Part shown: positions 8,841 to 17,625 of the stretch, piece after piece | How the letters are laid out: the number at the start of each line of letters is the position of its first letter | How positions within the stretch are numbered: position 1 is the stretch's first letter | Source: Rhizobium sp. N324 | GTDB lineage: Bacteria; Pseudomonadota; Alphaproteobacteria; Rhizobiales; Rhizobiaceae | Assembly (NCBI RefSeq): GCF_001664485.1 | Contig: NZ_CP013630.1 | Coordinates: 251,001 to 315,000 of the forward strand | DNA: 64,000 bases | Reading direction: 5' to 3' | Position numbers and translations under genes: made by a program | Notes under the pieces: model-generated | The model's database searches: none | What the model was told of the DNA's origin: nothing | What the model saw: the letters and a program-made list of their open reading frames with translations, nothing else

Positions 8841-10057
8841 AGAAAATTCCTTCCATGCGGTCCGGCCGGGATGCCGAGATGGCGCGCGATGCTTTCACCA
8901 ATATCGGCATAGCTGCGGCGCACGCCGATCGAACGCGACCGGATGCCGGGGCCGTAGGCGATGACGGGCACCCGCTCGCGCGTATGGTCCGTGCCGCGCC
9001 AGGTCGGGTCGCAGCCGTGGTCGGCGGTCAGCACGACGAGATCGCCCGGCTTCAATTTCTTATGGACTTCGGCCAAGCGTGCATCGAAGGCTTCGAGCGC
9101 CGCGGCATAACCCGGCACATCGCGGCGATGGCCGTACATCATGTCGAAATCGACAAAATTGGTGAACACGAGATCGCCGTCGTCGGCCTCGTCGATGGCG
9201 GCAAGCGACGCATCCATCAGCGCCTCGTTGCCGTTCGCCTTGATGAGGCGCGAAATCCCTTGATGCGCGAAGATGTCGCCGATCTTTCCCACGGCGTGCA
9301 CCTGCCGGCCATGTTCGATCAGCCGGTCGAGCAGCGTCGGCTCCGGCGGCAGCACCGAGAAGTCGCGCCGGTTTCCGGTGCGCTGGAAGGTAGGGCTGGA
9401 GTGACCGACGAAGGGCCGGGCGATGACGCGGCCGATATTATAGGGATCGAGCAGTCCGCGGGCAGTGCCGCAGAAGGCGAGCAGGCGATCGAGGCCGAAA
9501 TGCAGCTCATGCGCCGCCACCTGGAAGACTGAATCCGAGGAGGTGTAGCAGATCGGCTTGCCGGTGCGGATATGCTCCTCGCCGAGCCGGGCGATGATCT
9601 CCGTTCCGGAAGCATGGCAGTTGCCGAGAATGCCCGGCACGCCTGTCTCCTTGCAGAGTGCCTCGATGAGCTCCGCGGGAAAGGCGTCGCCCTCCGTCGG
9701 GAAATAACCCCAATCGAAACTGACGGGTGTTCCCGCGATTTCCCAATGGCCTGATGGCGTATCCTTGCCGCGGGAGATTTCGGTAGCGGCGCCGTAAATG
9801 CCGTAGACCTTTTCCGGAATTGGCATGCCGGCCGGAAACCGTCCGGAGGCGGAGCGGGCAATCTGCATCAGCCCGAGTTCCGACAGGTTGGGCAGGGAAA
9901 GCGGCCCGCTGCGCAATCCGGCGCGGTCTCCCGCGCCGGCGGCGCAGAACTCGGCAATATGGCCGAGCGTATCGGCGCCCTCGTCGCCATAGGCCGCCGC
10001 ATCCGGCGCGCCGCCGACGCCGAAGGAATCCAGAACGAAAAGAAAGGCACGCGCCAT
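8837..10057 (-). CDS. deoB: Phosphopentomutase
   Basis: A 406-residue alkaline-phosphatase-superfamily mutase that interconverts (deoxy)ribose-1-phosphate and -5-phosphate. Metal-binding and active-site segments are visible: [14 protein letters not shown] at the N-terminus, YTSSDSVFQ in the middle, and [18 protein letters not shown] near the C-terminus. I chose ATG 10057 ([13 protein letters not shown]) because the conserved N-terminus begins there. An upstream in-frame start at 10144 adds 29 residues unlike the family. First gene of the deoB-add-upp group. It feeds deoC with deoxyribose-5-phosphate. Confidence 0.95.
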   Translation of the reverse strand: MARAFLFVLDSFGVGGAPDAAAYGDEGADTLGHIAEFCAAGAGDRAGLRSGPLSLPNLSELGLMQIARSASGRFPAGMPIPEKVYGIYGAATEISRGKDTPSGHWEIAGTPVSFDWGYFPTEGDAFPAELIEALCKETGVPGILGNCHASGTEIIARLGEEHIRTGKPICYTSSDSVFQVAAHELHFGLDRLLAFCGTARGLLDPYNIGRVIARPFVGHSSPTFQRTGNRRDFSVLPPEPTLLDRLIEHGRQVHAVGKIGDIFAHQGISRLIKANGNEALMDASLAAIDEADDGDLVFTNFVDFDMMYGHRRDVPGYAAALEAFDARLAEVHKKLKPGDLVVLTADHGCDPTWRGTDHTRERVPVIAYGPGIRSRSIGVRRSYADIGESIARHLGIPAGPHGRNFL

Positions 10058-10168
10058 TTTACACCCGAGAGAGCCGATCGCCGGCCCTGGAAATGTCAGA
10101 GGCGGCAGAGGTTCAGCCATATAATGCTGCGGCCGGCTTGGCAAATTCGAGGTGAGGCAAAAGTGGTG

Positions 10169-10750
10169 TCAGCAGTCGCCGCAGGGTATCGAGTCGCCTT
10201 GCCGCTGGCGGTAGAAATAGTTGCGGCTGATGGTGATCGTGCGCATGCCGTCCGGCATGAAGTTCGGGGCAAACAGGAACATCGTATAGGGGATGCTGAG
10301 TTCGGTGCGAACCAGGAAGCTGTTCGCCGTCTTCATATCGGACGGCACGTTGGACACTGCGGTGTTCTTGGCATAGGGCGCCGTGCCATCCTGCGCCCAG
10401 GACCAGAGCACCTTCGCATTGGCGCCGGCGTCGACGGTGATCCCGGTGATCTTCAATGTAAGCGACGTCGAGTTATAGGGCACGAAGATCGAGTTTGCGA
10501 CCGACGGCATCTGCGCGAGCGCGCTCTTCGTGACGGATTGCTGCTGGGTGACGAGGTCGGCCACCGTTCCTGCGGCGCGTGTCACCCGCTTGCTGACGCT
10601 GAGGCCGATTGTGATCTCGAAAGCGCCGATATAGAGCATGACGAGCACGGGGAAGAGGATCGCGAATTCGATCGCTCCGGCGCCCTTGCGGTCTCGGGCC
10701 AGCCGTCGCGCCGTCAATACCAGCCTGGTGAACGGGTTGCGAAGCGCCAT
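10169..10750 (-). CDS. TadE-like pilus assembly pseudopilin
   Basis: A 193-residue protein with a basic N-terminus (RRLARDRKGAGAIEFAILFP) followed by one transmembrane helix and a periplasmic domain. This is the TadE-like layout, and the G-AIEF sequence resembles a class IVb prepilin cleavage region. ATG 10750 overlaps the stop of the next upstream gene by one base (TAATG), so the two TadE-like genes are translationally coupled. It probably acts as a minor pseudopilin of the Flp/Tad pilus whose main genes lie on the plus strand from 12.3 kb. Whether it is TadE, TadF or TadG in strict nomenclature cannot be told. Confidence 0.85.
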   Translation of the reverse strand: MALRNPFTRLVLTARRLARDRKGAGAIEFAILFPVLVMLYIGAFEITIGLSVSKRVTRAAGTVADLVTQQQSVTKSALAQMPSVANSIFVPYNSTSLTLKITGITVDAGANAKVLWSWAQDGTAPYAKNTAVSNVPSDMKTANSFLVRTELSIPYTMFLFAPNFMPDGMRTITISRNYFYRQRQGDSIPCGDC

Positions 10751-11385
10751 TATGGATACTGCTCGTTCTGGAAGGCCGCGGTTGCGACGATCAGATAATA
10801 ATTCGGCATCGAACCATCGGAAGGCCGTATCGTCGTGATGTAAGGCCGGACCAGATCCGTGATGATTTCCCAGCGGTAGTAGGCGCGAACCATGTTGATG
10901 GTGCCGGCGCCGCCCGGCGTATATTTGAAGGCTGCCGTATTGATGTCGGCATATTTGGCGGTGGAAAGTTTGGGAATCGTCGTCGGAATGGCCGAGAAGG
11001 TGCTGAACGTCTGCACATCCACGTAGAGCTTGCTCGGCGTCGCCACTTCGCTCGTCGAGCAGCGGATCAGAATCGAGATTTCATCGCAGAAAGCCTGACG
11101 GAACTGCGTCTTGTTCATATCGGTCGTGCGGCCGAGATTATAGGTGATTTGCCCGGTTCGCATCTTGCGGCTCATCGTATCGACGGCGTTGGAAACGAGT
11201 TCCTCGGCGGCAAAGGCGACGAAGGTTTCGAGGATGGCGAAGATCACCAGGAAATAGGGAATGGCGAGCAAGGCGAATTCGATCGCCGCAGCCCCTTCGC
11301 GTGAGCGGGCGAGAGCGCGAAACCGCAAGAATCGGAACGGCGCTGGGGAGTGCGCCTTTTCCGTCTTCTGATCAATTGCCGTCAT
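10750..11385 (-). CDS. TadE-like pilus assembly pseudopilin
   Basis: A 211-residue TadE/TadG-like protein with the same plan as its neighbour: basic N-terminus, SREGAAAIEFALLAIPYF, one transmembrane segment, then a periplasmic domain with paired cysteines. I chose ATG 11385 (MTAIDQKTEK). A GTG at 11421 would add 12 residues and cannot be excluded. It is followed without a gap by the second TadE-like gene. Likely minor pilin or initiation component of the Tad pilus. Confidence 0.83.
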   Translation of the reverse strand: MTAIDQKTEKAHSPAPFRFLRFRALARSREGAAAIEFALLAIPYFLVIFAILETFVAFAAEELVSNAVDTMSRKMRTGQITYNLGRTTDMNKTQFRQAFCDEISILIRCSTSEVATPSKLYVDVQTFSTFSAIPTTIPKLSTAKYADINTAAFKYTPGGAGTINMVRAYYRWEIITDLVRPYITTIRPSDGSMPNYYLIVATAAFQNEQYP

Positions 11386-11499
11386 TGCCTGGACCCGAGC
11401 GACATTCTCTGTTCGCCACACTAGGGTCCGTTCGTTGATTTTCCGTTTCAGTCTGACGCGACGATTTTAACGAATGGCCGAAGAAGTGAAGGAAGCCGA

Positions 11500-11907
11500 T
11501 CAGGGAGAGGTGGCGCCGGCCGCCTGCTGGGCGTGCTGCTCGCAGTTCGGCGTGCAGGACAGCACGGAGCGTTCGGTCTGCCGGTAAACGCGCACCGTAT
11601 TGCCCTCATCGATCGACACCAGAATACGCTCGTCGAGAATGGCATTGCCATCGGCATCGAGCAGCACCAGATTGGTGGTGCCGAAACTGCGTCCTGTCAG
11701 CACGATCGTCTTGGCGTCGGCGACGGTCGCATCGGCAACCTTGGCGTTGCCGACGATGACCTTGCTGACAGGGCGGTCGAGCTTCAACACGCGCGCGTGA
11801 TCCATATAGACACGCAGCATGTCATCGTCTGCGGCCGCGGAAATTCCCGTAACACCGAAAACGGCGATCATGCCGGCAAAGAATATGGTTTTGCCGCTCG
11901 ATGACAT
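11500..11907 (-). CDS. Solitary pilus assembly N-domain protein (CpaC N-terminal-like)
   Basis: A 135-residue exported protein with a signal peptide (MSSSGKTIFFAGMIAVFGVT...SAAA) and one domain of the kind found at the N-terminus of pilus secretins. The segment from LKLDRPVSKVIVGNAKVADA through TNLVLLDADG runs parallel to the region around residues 60-120 of CpaC encoded at 14.0 kb. There is no secretin barrel. ATG 11907 has GAGG five nt upstream. A longer reading from 12015 lacks a site. It is expressed from the minus strand with the TadE-like pair and probably assists the outer-membrane CpaC channel or pilus anchoring. Confidence 0.85.
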   Translation of the reverse strand: MSSSGKTIFFAGMIAVFGVTGISAAADDDMLRVYMDHARVLKLDRPVSKVIVGNAKVADATVADAKTIVLTGRSFGTTNLVLLDADGNAILDERILVSIDEGNTVRVYRQTERSVLSCTPNCEQHAQQAAGATSP

Positions 11908-12285
11908 TTGGTCCTCTTTCACGATCACAGCGCAATATCGCCATAGAATGGAAAAAATTGGTGAACGAAGCCTTAAGCTGGTCGCCTTGTGCCGGAATGA
12001 AGCGTGATGACCCAATTTGGTGCGGCGTCGGGAGAAGCTCGCGGCGGTTGGAAGTCGAGCCTGTGCTATTTCCGGATGAATGCAGGTGAAATAGCGGGAA
12101 TATTGTTAAATATTGAGGTAAGCCTGCAAGAAAATACTTACTCTACAAAGGCATGTTGTCTCGTTCACACCTGGTTAACTCTTTTCCTTAAGCCGATGGA
12201 AACGCCCATTCGCTAGGTTGCAGTCATCCGATCAACGGCAACAGTTGGCGGACGTGCTGAACATCAACTGGAGTTAGGAGTTACC
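11908..12285. promoter_or_regulatory. Divergent intergenic region upstream of the Flp pilin
   Basis: This 378-bp AT-richer stretch separates the minus-strand pilus N-domain gene from the pilin and must carry promoters for both. TTAA repeats occur, for example GGTTAACTCTTTTCCTTAAG near 12173. Their spacing is 9 nt rather than the 7 nt of a CtrA box, so no regulator is assigned. No gene-length coding signal was seen. Confidence 0.5.
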
Positions 12286-12474
12286 ATGACCAAGCTTTTT
12301 AGCCGTTTTCTGAAGGACGAATCCGGCGCGACCGCAATCGAATACGGCCTGATCGCCGCTCTCATTTCCGTAGCGCTCATCACCGGCGCAACGGCCCTCG
12401 GCGGCAAGATCGGCAACACGTTTAACGGCTTGAGCACCAAGATGGATGGCGCTCAGACCGCAAGCGGCGGCTAA
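12286..12474 (+). CDS. pilA: Flp-type (type IVb) major pilin
   Basis: A 62-residue Flp/Fap pilin. The short leader MTKLFSRFLKDESG ends in the prepilin peptidase site G-ATAIEYGLIAALIS, followed by the single hydrophobic helix that forms the pilus core and a small polar tail. Glu5 of the mature protein is present, as required in type IV pilins. A strong GGAGTTAGGAG site precedes the ATG. It sits between the divergent pseudopilin genes and the prepilin peptidase gene, and a terminator follows, so the abundant pilin can be expressed above the assembly genes. Confidence 0.95.
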   Translation: MTKLFSRFLKDESGATAIEYGLIAALISVALITGATALGGKIGNTFNGLSTKMDGAQTASGG

Positions 12475-12538
12475 TCATAGCTGCCGCCCGACGGCATCCG
12501 CATAATACCGGCCATTGATTTGGCCGAACTATCGAGCG

Positions 12539-12569
12539 GGCTCACAGGCTGAACGGCCGTGAGCCTTTT
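12539..12569 (+). terminator. Probable terminator after the pilin gene
   Basis: GGCTCAC (12539-12545) pairs with GTGAGCC (12559-12565), and TTTT follows at 12566-12569. It lies between pilA and cpaA and would let most transcripts stop after the pilin. The T run is short, so readthrough into cpaA is likely. Confidence 0.65.
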
Positions 12570-12596
12570 CGCATCAAATCAGGATCGGGTATACGC

Positions 12597-13109
12597 ATGA
12601 TCGCAGCTGCAGTCTTCGTGATACTGCCCCTCTGCCTAGCCATGGCCGCCTTCTCGGATCTGTTCACCATGACGATCCCGAACCGCGTTTCCCTGATCCT
12701 CATCGCCTCCTTTTTCGTTCTCGCGCCGCTGTCTGGCCTTGGCTTGCAGGCGATCGGCATGCATCTTGCCGCCGGCGCCATCGCCTTTACCGCCTGCTTC
12801 GCTCTTTTTGCCTTCAATGTGATGGGCGGCGGCGACGCCAAGCTGTTGAGCGCCACCGCGCTCTGGTTCGGCTTGAACGAATCCCTTCTTTTCCTGATGA
12901 CCGATGTTGCCGTGATCGGCGGCTTGATCACCTTGCTGATCCTGCTGGTGAGAGCGCAATCGAACACGATCCTCGCCATTGGCCTGCCGGTGCCGAATTC
13001 GGTCCTGCTCGCCAAGAAAATCCCCTATGGCATCGCCATCGCGATCGGCGGATTCATGGCCTTCCCTTCCTCGCCACTCTTCCTCGCCGCACTGGAAAGC
13101 CTGAAATAA
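12597..13109 (+). CDS. cpaA: Prepilin peptidase CpaA/TadV
   Basis: A 170-residue inner-membrane aspartic protease of the TadV/CpaA (PF01478) class that trims the Flp prepilin and pseudopilins. The two catalytic aspartates are visible in AAFSDLFTMTIPNR (N-terminal) and in the GxGD-type motif NVMGGGDAKLLSA. About five to six transmembrane helices; no N-methylase domain, as usual for Tad systems. ATG 12597 has only a weak ribosome site. It lies just downstream of its main substrate gene. Confidence 0.93.
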   Translation: MIAAAVFVILPLCLAMAAFSDLFTMTIPNRVSLILIASFFVLAPLSGLGLQAIGMHLAAGAIAFTACFALFAFNVMGGGDAKLLSATALWFGLNESLLFLMTDVAVIGGLITLLILLVRAQSNTILAIGLPVPNSVLLAKKIPYGIAIAIGGFMAFPSSPLFLAALESLK

Positions 13110-13219
13110 CGGCATTTTAAATGCCTGTTAACTTAAAATGTAAGCGTTCCATTAACCATAATTATACCAATTGCTGAGCATTCTGCAGGGCGAACATATC
13201 GTGCCCTGAGGAATGATCT

Positions 13220-14035
13220 ATGAAACCCGCCCGCCTTATAATCCTAGCTGTCGCCCTGGTGGCAGCCGGTCTCGCCGGCTTCCTGGCGATGCAAATGGCG
13301 GGTAGTGGCGGTGTCGTCACCCAGGTTCAGTCGGTGATCGAGAAGGAACCGACCGTCAACGTCCTCGTCTCCACCGGCAATCTGGCGGTCGGCGAAAGGC
13401 TGAGCGACCAGACGGTTCATTGGATGCCCTGGCCGCAGGGCGGCGTCGTCCCGGGCCTGATCACCGAAGCCGACAAGCCGGACGCGATCAAGGATCTGCA
13501 GGGTGCCGTCGTGCGCCTGCCGATCTTCGAAGGTGAGCCGATCCGGCCGGAAAAGGTCGCCGATTCCAACAGCCGCATCCTTTCCTCGCTTTTGCCGGCC
13601 GGCAAGCGCGCCGTCGCGACCGAGATATCGGTGGCGACAGGCGCCGGCGGTTTCATCCTGCCGAACGACCGCGTCGATGTCATCATGGTCCGCAAGGGCA
13701 CCGAGGCCAACAAGCTCATCACCGAAACGGTGCTGAGCAATGTCCGCGTCCTCGCCATCGACCAGCAGATCCAGGAAAAGGATGACGGCTCGAAATCGGT
13801 TGTGGGAACGACCGCCACGCTCGAGTTGACGCCGGATCAGACGAAGGTCCTCGCCGTCGCCCAGCAGATGGCGGACCGGCTGTCGCTGGCGCTGCGTTCG
13901 GTTGCCGATGCGCAAGAGCAGGATACCAGCGCGGCCGACTATCTGCTGAGCGGCGACAACGGCAGTGCGATCATCCAGGTCATCAAATCGGGCGCCATCG
14001 TTACCGATGCCGGCGCAGCGCCGAAAGCGGAGTAA
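13220..14035 (+). CDS. cpaB: Flp pilus assembly protein CpaB/RcpC
   Basis: A 271-residue periplasmic protein with an N-terminal membrane anchor or signal (ARLIILAVALVAAGLAGFLAM), an SAF-like domain (NVLVSTGNLAVGERLSDQTV) and the CpaB/RcpC domain with KRAVATEISVATGAGGF. It is thought to stabilise or gate the secretin. A GAGG-like site precedes ATG 13220. It is the first gene of the cpaBCDEF-tadBC run and is followed by cpaC after 12 bp. Confidence 0.92.
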   Translation: MKPARLIILAVALVAAGLAGFLAMQMAGSGGVVTQVQSVIEKEPTVNVLVSTGNLAVGERLSDQTVHWMPWPQGGVVPGLITEADKPDAIKDLQGAVVRLPIFEGEPIRPEKVADSNSRILSSLLPAGKRAVATEISVATGAGGFILPNDRVDVIMVRKGTEANKLITETVLSNVRVLAIDQQIQEKDDGSKSVVGTTATLELTPDQTKVLAVAQQMADRLSLALRSVADAQEQDTSAADYLLSGDNGSAIIQVIKSGAIVTDAGAAPKAE

Positions 14036-14047
14036 GAGGACGTGCAA

Positions 14048-15547
14048 ATGGGCAATTCAAAGCGGCGCGCCGGGCTTCTCCTGAAAGGTTGCCTCTCGCT
14101 GGCAGTCGGCGTCTCCGGTATTGCGCCGGCCTTTTTCGCGCCGCTTCTCGGGTCAGGCGAGGCGCGTGCCGATTCTGAAAACCTGGTCCGCATCTCGCAG
14201 ACCGGCCGTGATGCCCACCGTCGGCTGAAGCTCGGGCTGAACAAAGCCGTCGTCGTCGATCTGCCCGAGGATGCACATGATATCCTCGTCTCCGATCCGA
14301 CCATGGCCGATGCCGTCACCCGCACCTCGCGGCGCATCTACCTGTTCGGCAAGAAGGTCGGCCAGACGAATATTTTCGTTTTCGGCGCCGGCGGGCAGGA
14401 GATCGTCAATCTCGACATCGAGATCGAGCGCGACGTGTCCGGCCTTGAAGTCAATCTCCGCCGCTTTATTCCAGACTCCAACATCAACGTCGAAATCGTC
14501 TCCGACAACATCGTGCTGACCGGCACCGTGCGCACGCCGCAGGATGCCACGCAGGCGGCCGATCTGGCGCAGGTGTTCCTGAAGGGCGGCGAAGCGACGA
14601 CCAGAACCGAGACGGCATCCGGCACCGGCGGCGACAGCTCGGTGGCGCTCTTTGCCGAAGGCCGTCAGTCGTCGCAGGTGGTCAACCTGCTGCAGATCGA
14701 AGGCGAAGACCAGGTCACCCTCAAGGTGACGATCGCCGAGGTCCGCCGCGAGGTGCTGAAGCAACTCGGGTTCGACAATCTGGTTTCCAATTCCTCAGGG
14801 ATGACGGTCGCCCAGCTCGGCAGCCCCAGCGCCGACAGCGCCACATCCGTCGTTGGCGGCGGCCTAGCGGCGCTCTTCAAGAGTTCGATCGGAAAATACG
14901 ACATTTCCACCTACCTCAACGCGCTGGAGCAGGCCAAGGTCGTCAAGACGCTTGCCGAGCCGACGCTGACGGCGATATCGGGCCAGGCCGCGACCTTTAA
15001 TTCCGGCGGTCAACAGCTCTATTCGACGACCGACAACGACGGCAACGTCACCGTCGTGCCGTTCAACTACGGTATCAACCTCGCCTTCAAGCCGGTCGTG
15101 CTCTCATCGGGACGCATCAGCCTTGAGATCAAGACCAATGTCTCCGAACCGGTCGCCGGCAGCGGCAACGCCACATATCAGCGCCGTTCGGCTGAAACTT
15201 CGGTGGAACTGCCTTCGGGCGGCTCGATCGCGCTGGCCGGCCTGATCCGCGACAACGTCTCGCAGACGATGGGCGGCACGCCCGGCGTCTCGAAAATCCC
15301 GCTGCTCGGTACGCTGTTCCGCCAGAAGGGTTTCGAGCGTCAGGAAACCGAGCTCGTCATCATCGCGACGCCCTATCTGGTGCGCCCGGTGGCGCGCAAT
15401 CAGCTCAACCGGCCGGACGATAATTTCAGCCCCGAAAACGACGGTGCGACCTTCTTCCTCAACCGTGTCAACAAGGTCTATGGCCGCCGCGAGGCGCCCG
15501 TGGCCGATGCGCAGTTCCACGGCTCGATCGGGTTCATCTACAAATGA
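14048..15547 (+). CDS. cpaC: Secretin of the Flp/Tad pilus
   Basis: A 499-residue outer-membrane channel. It has a long signal peptide ending near SGEARA, a pilus N-domain (RLKLGLNKAVVVDLPEDAHD), a BON-like region (NVEIVSDNIVLTGTVRTPQD) and a C-terminal secretin domain with VPFNYGINLAFKPVVL, GGSIALAGLIRDN and KIPLLGTLFRQKGF. ATG 14048 is preferred over GTG 14042 because GAGG sits about 8 nt upstream of it. The 3' end overlaps the first possible start of cpaD. Confidence 0.94.
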   Translation: MGNSKRRAGLLLKGCLSLAVGVSGIAPAFFAPLLGSGEARADSENLVRISQTGRDAHRRLKLGLNKAVVVDLPEDAHDILVSDPTMADAVTRTSRRIYLFGKKVGQTNIFVFGAGGQEIVNLDIEIERDVSGLEVNLRRFIPDSNINVEIVSDNIVLTGTVRTPQDATQAADLAQVFLKGGEATTRTETASGTGGDSSVALFAEGRQSSQVVNLLQIEGEDQVTLKVTIAEVRREVLKQLGFDNLVSNSSGMTVAQLGSPSADSATSVVGGGLAALFKSSIGKYDISTYLNALEQAKVVKTLAEPTLTAISGQAATFNSGGQQLYSTTDNDGNVTVVPFNYGINLAFKPVVLSSGRISLEIKTNVSEPVAGSGNATYQRRSAETSVELPSGGSIALAGLIRDNVSQTMGGTPGVSKIPLLGTLFRQKGFERQETELVIIATPYLVRPVARNQLNRPDDNFSPENDGATFFLNRVNKVYGRREAPVADAQFHGSIGFIYK

Positions 15548-15591
15548 GCGGGGCACGGTCGGCAGCAATGGAAGAGAACAGAGATCAGGCG

Positions 15592-16302
15592 ATGACCCAT
15601 ATCAATTCGACGACACCCCGCCTCGGACTCTCGAAGGCGCTGCTGGCCGCAGCCGGCTTCTCGGCGGTGATCCTTTCCGGATGCGCCGGTCCGCACGACC
15701 AGCTGACAACAGGCGGCATTCCCGACGACTATCGTGCCCGCCACCCGATCATCGTGACCGAAGCGGAACAGACGGTCGACATACCGGTGGCTTCCACCGA
15801 TCGCCGCCTGACCAGCGCCCAACGCGACCTCATCCGCGGCTTTGCCGCAAACTACATGGCCCGCGCCTCGGGTCCGGTTTACGTACTGTCGCCGCAGGGT
15901 TCGCCGAATTCGGCCGCCGCCTATCAGCTGCGCGATCAGGTCCGGGCCGAGCTGGCGAGGAGGGGAATTGCAAGCTCGAAAATCGTCAACACCTCCTATG
16001 CCGCGGTCGGCCCCGGCGACGCGGCGCCGATCCGGCTGAGCTTTACCGGCACCACCGCGGTGACCACGCAGTGCGGCCAGTGGCCGAAGGACATCTCGAA
16101 CGATTTCACCAACCAGAATTACTATAATTTCGGCTGCGCCTCGCAGAACAACCTCGCGGCCCAGATTGCCAATCCGGAAGATCTGGTGGCGCCGCGCGGC
16201 ATGACCCCGATCGACGCGCAACGGCGCAACAATGCGATTCAGGAATACCGCACGACGACATCGACGATCGAAGAGGTCGCCGGCAGCGACAGCAGCTTCT
16301 GA
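15592..16302 (+). CDS. cpaD: Pilus biogenesis lipoprotein CpaD
   Basis: A 236-residue lipoprotein. The N-terminal hydrophobic segment ends in the lipobox LSGC with Cys31 as the acylation site. The rest matches the CpaD family (TSAQRDLIRGFAANYMAR; TTQCGQWPKDISNDFTNQN; NFGCASQNNLAAQIANPEDL) and contains paired cysteines. I chose ATG 15592 because it gives a normal signal length. In-frame ATGs at 15544 (overlapping the cpaC stop) and 15568 are possible. Presumed secretin partner in the outer membrane. Confidence 0.9.
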   Translation: MTHINSTTPRLGLSKALLAAAGFSAVILSGCAGPHDQLTTGGIPDDYRARHPIIVTEAEQTVDIPVASTDRRLTSAQRDLIRGFAANYMARASGPVYVLSPQGSPNSAAAYQLRDQVRAELARRGIASSKIVNTSYAAVGPGDAAPIRLSFTGTTAVTTQCGQWPKDISNDFTNQNYYNFGCASQNNLAAQIANPEDLVAPRGMTPIDAQRRNNAIQEYRTTTSTIEEVAGSDSSF

Positions 16303-16316
16303 GACGGAACGGGACG

Positions 16317-17594
16317 ATGAGCGCGATCGAATACGAAATCAAAAATCCGAGCGAGCTTCGCCACGCCGAAGAGGCAGTGCGCATGGCGGATCTGGAAAAT
16401 ATGCGGCCGCTGCCGCGCATTTCCGTGCATGCCTTTTGCGAGAGCGAAGCGCTGCAGCAGGTCATGGAACGCTGCGCCAATGACCGGCGTATGGCGAAGG
16501 TCAGTATGCGCATCACCAGCGGCGGCATCGCCGCTGCCGCCAATATGTTCTCAGGCGCCCCGACGCCGAACCTGATCATCCTGGAGACCAAAGCGAATTC
16601 CGGGAGCCTGCTCGGTGAACTGGCGCCGCTCGCCGCCGTTTGCGATCCGACGACCAAGGTGGTGATCGTCGGCTATTACAATGATATCGGGCTCTATCGC
16701 GAACTCATCCGCAACGGTATTTCCGAATATATGGTCCAGCCCGTCGCGATGCCCGATATTCTGGCGTCGATGGCTTCGATCTTCGTCGATCCCGAAGCCG
16801 AGCCGCTCGGCCGCAGCATCGCCTTTATCGGCTCGAAAGGCGGCACCGGCGCTTCGACCATCGCGCATAATTGCGCCTTCGGCATTTCCAACCTCTTCTC
16901 CACCGAGACGATCCTGGCGGATCTCGACCTGCCCTATGGCACGGCGAACATCGACTTCGATCAGGATCCGGCGCTCGGCATCGCCGAAGCGGTCTTCGCG
17001 CCCGATCGTCTCGACGAGGTCTTCCTCGACCGTCTGCTGACGAAATGCTCCGCGCATCTCTCCCTGCTGGCGGCACCCTCGCTGCTCGACCGCGCCTATG
17101 ATTTCGACGGCCATGCTTTCCAGCCGGTGCTCGATGTCCTGCAGCGCAGCGCGCCCGTCACCGTGCTCGACGTTCCACATGCATGGTCGGAATGGACACG
17201 CTCGGTGCTGTCGAGCGTCGACGAAGTGGTCATCACCGCGGTTCCCGATCTCGCCAACCTGCGCAATGCCAAGAACATGCTGGATGCGTTGCGCAAGATG
17301 CGGCCGAACGACAAGCCGCCGCATCTCGTCCTCAACCAAGTCGGCATGCCGAAACGCCCGGAGATTTCACCGTCGGATTTCTGCGAGCCGCTGGAGATCG
17401 ATCCGATCGCGATCATCCCCTTCGACATCAATCTTTTCGGCAACGCTGCCAATAGCGGCCGGATGATCTCGGAGGTCGACCCGAAATCGCCGACGGCGGA
17501 GACCTTTTCGCAGATATCGCACGTCGTCACCGGCCGTGTCGCGATAAGGAAGGCGAAGAAGGGCGGCCTGCTGGGCCTCCTGAAGCGTAAATAG
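16317..17594 (+). CDS. cpaE: Pilus assembly ATPase-like protein CpaE/TadZ
   Basis: A 425-residue cytoplasmic protein. It has an N-terminal receiver-like pseudo domain (LIILETKANSGSLLGELAPL, NGISEYMVQPV) and a C-terminal ParA/MinD-type ATPase with deviant Walker A IGSKGGTGASTIAHN near residue 175 and ILADLDLPYGTANID. In other bacteria TadZ/CpaE directs pilus machinery to the cell pole. ATG 16317 follows GGAACGGGACG. Fourteen bases separate it from cpaD and 31 from cpaF. The Lys-rich C-terminus (RKAKKGGLLGLLKRK) could contact membrane or partners. Confidence 0.93.
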   Translation: MSAIEYEIKNPSELRHAEEAVRMADLENMRPLPRISVHAFCESEALQQVMERCANDRRMAKVSMRITSGGIAAAANMFSGAPTPNLIILETKANSGSLLGELAPLAAVCDPTTKVVIVGYYNDIGLYRELIRNGISEYMVQPVAMPDILASMASIFVDPEAEPLGRSIAFIGSKGGTGASTIAHNCAFGISNLFSTETILADLDLPYGTANIDFDQDPALGIAEAVFAPDRLDEVFLDRLLTKCSAHLSLLAAPSLLDRAYDFDGHAFQPVLDVLQRSAPVTVLDVPHAWSEWTRSVLSSVDEVVITAVPDLANLRNAKNMLDALRKMRPNDKPPHLVLNQVGMPKRPEISPSDFCEPLEIDPIAIIPFDINLFGNAANSGRMISEVDPKSPTAETFSQISHVVTGRVAIRKAKKGGLLGLLKRK

Positions 17595-17625
17595 CAAGCA
17601 GAACAAGCAGATTGGATTAAGCGGC

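Noticed and set aside
12173..12195. TTAA pair upstream of pilA as a CtrA box
   Set aside because: The two TTAA are 9 nt apart, whereas the CtrA box needs 7 nt; other TTAA near 13130 and 22760 also do not fit.
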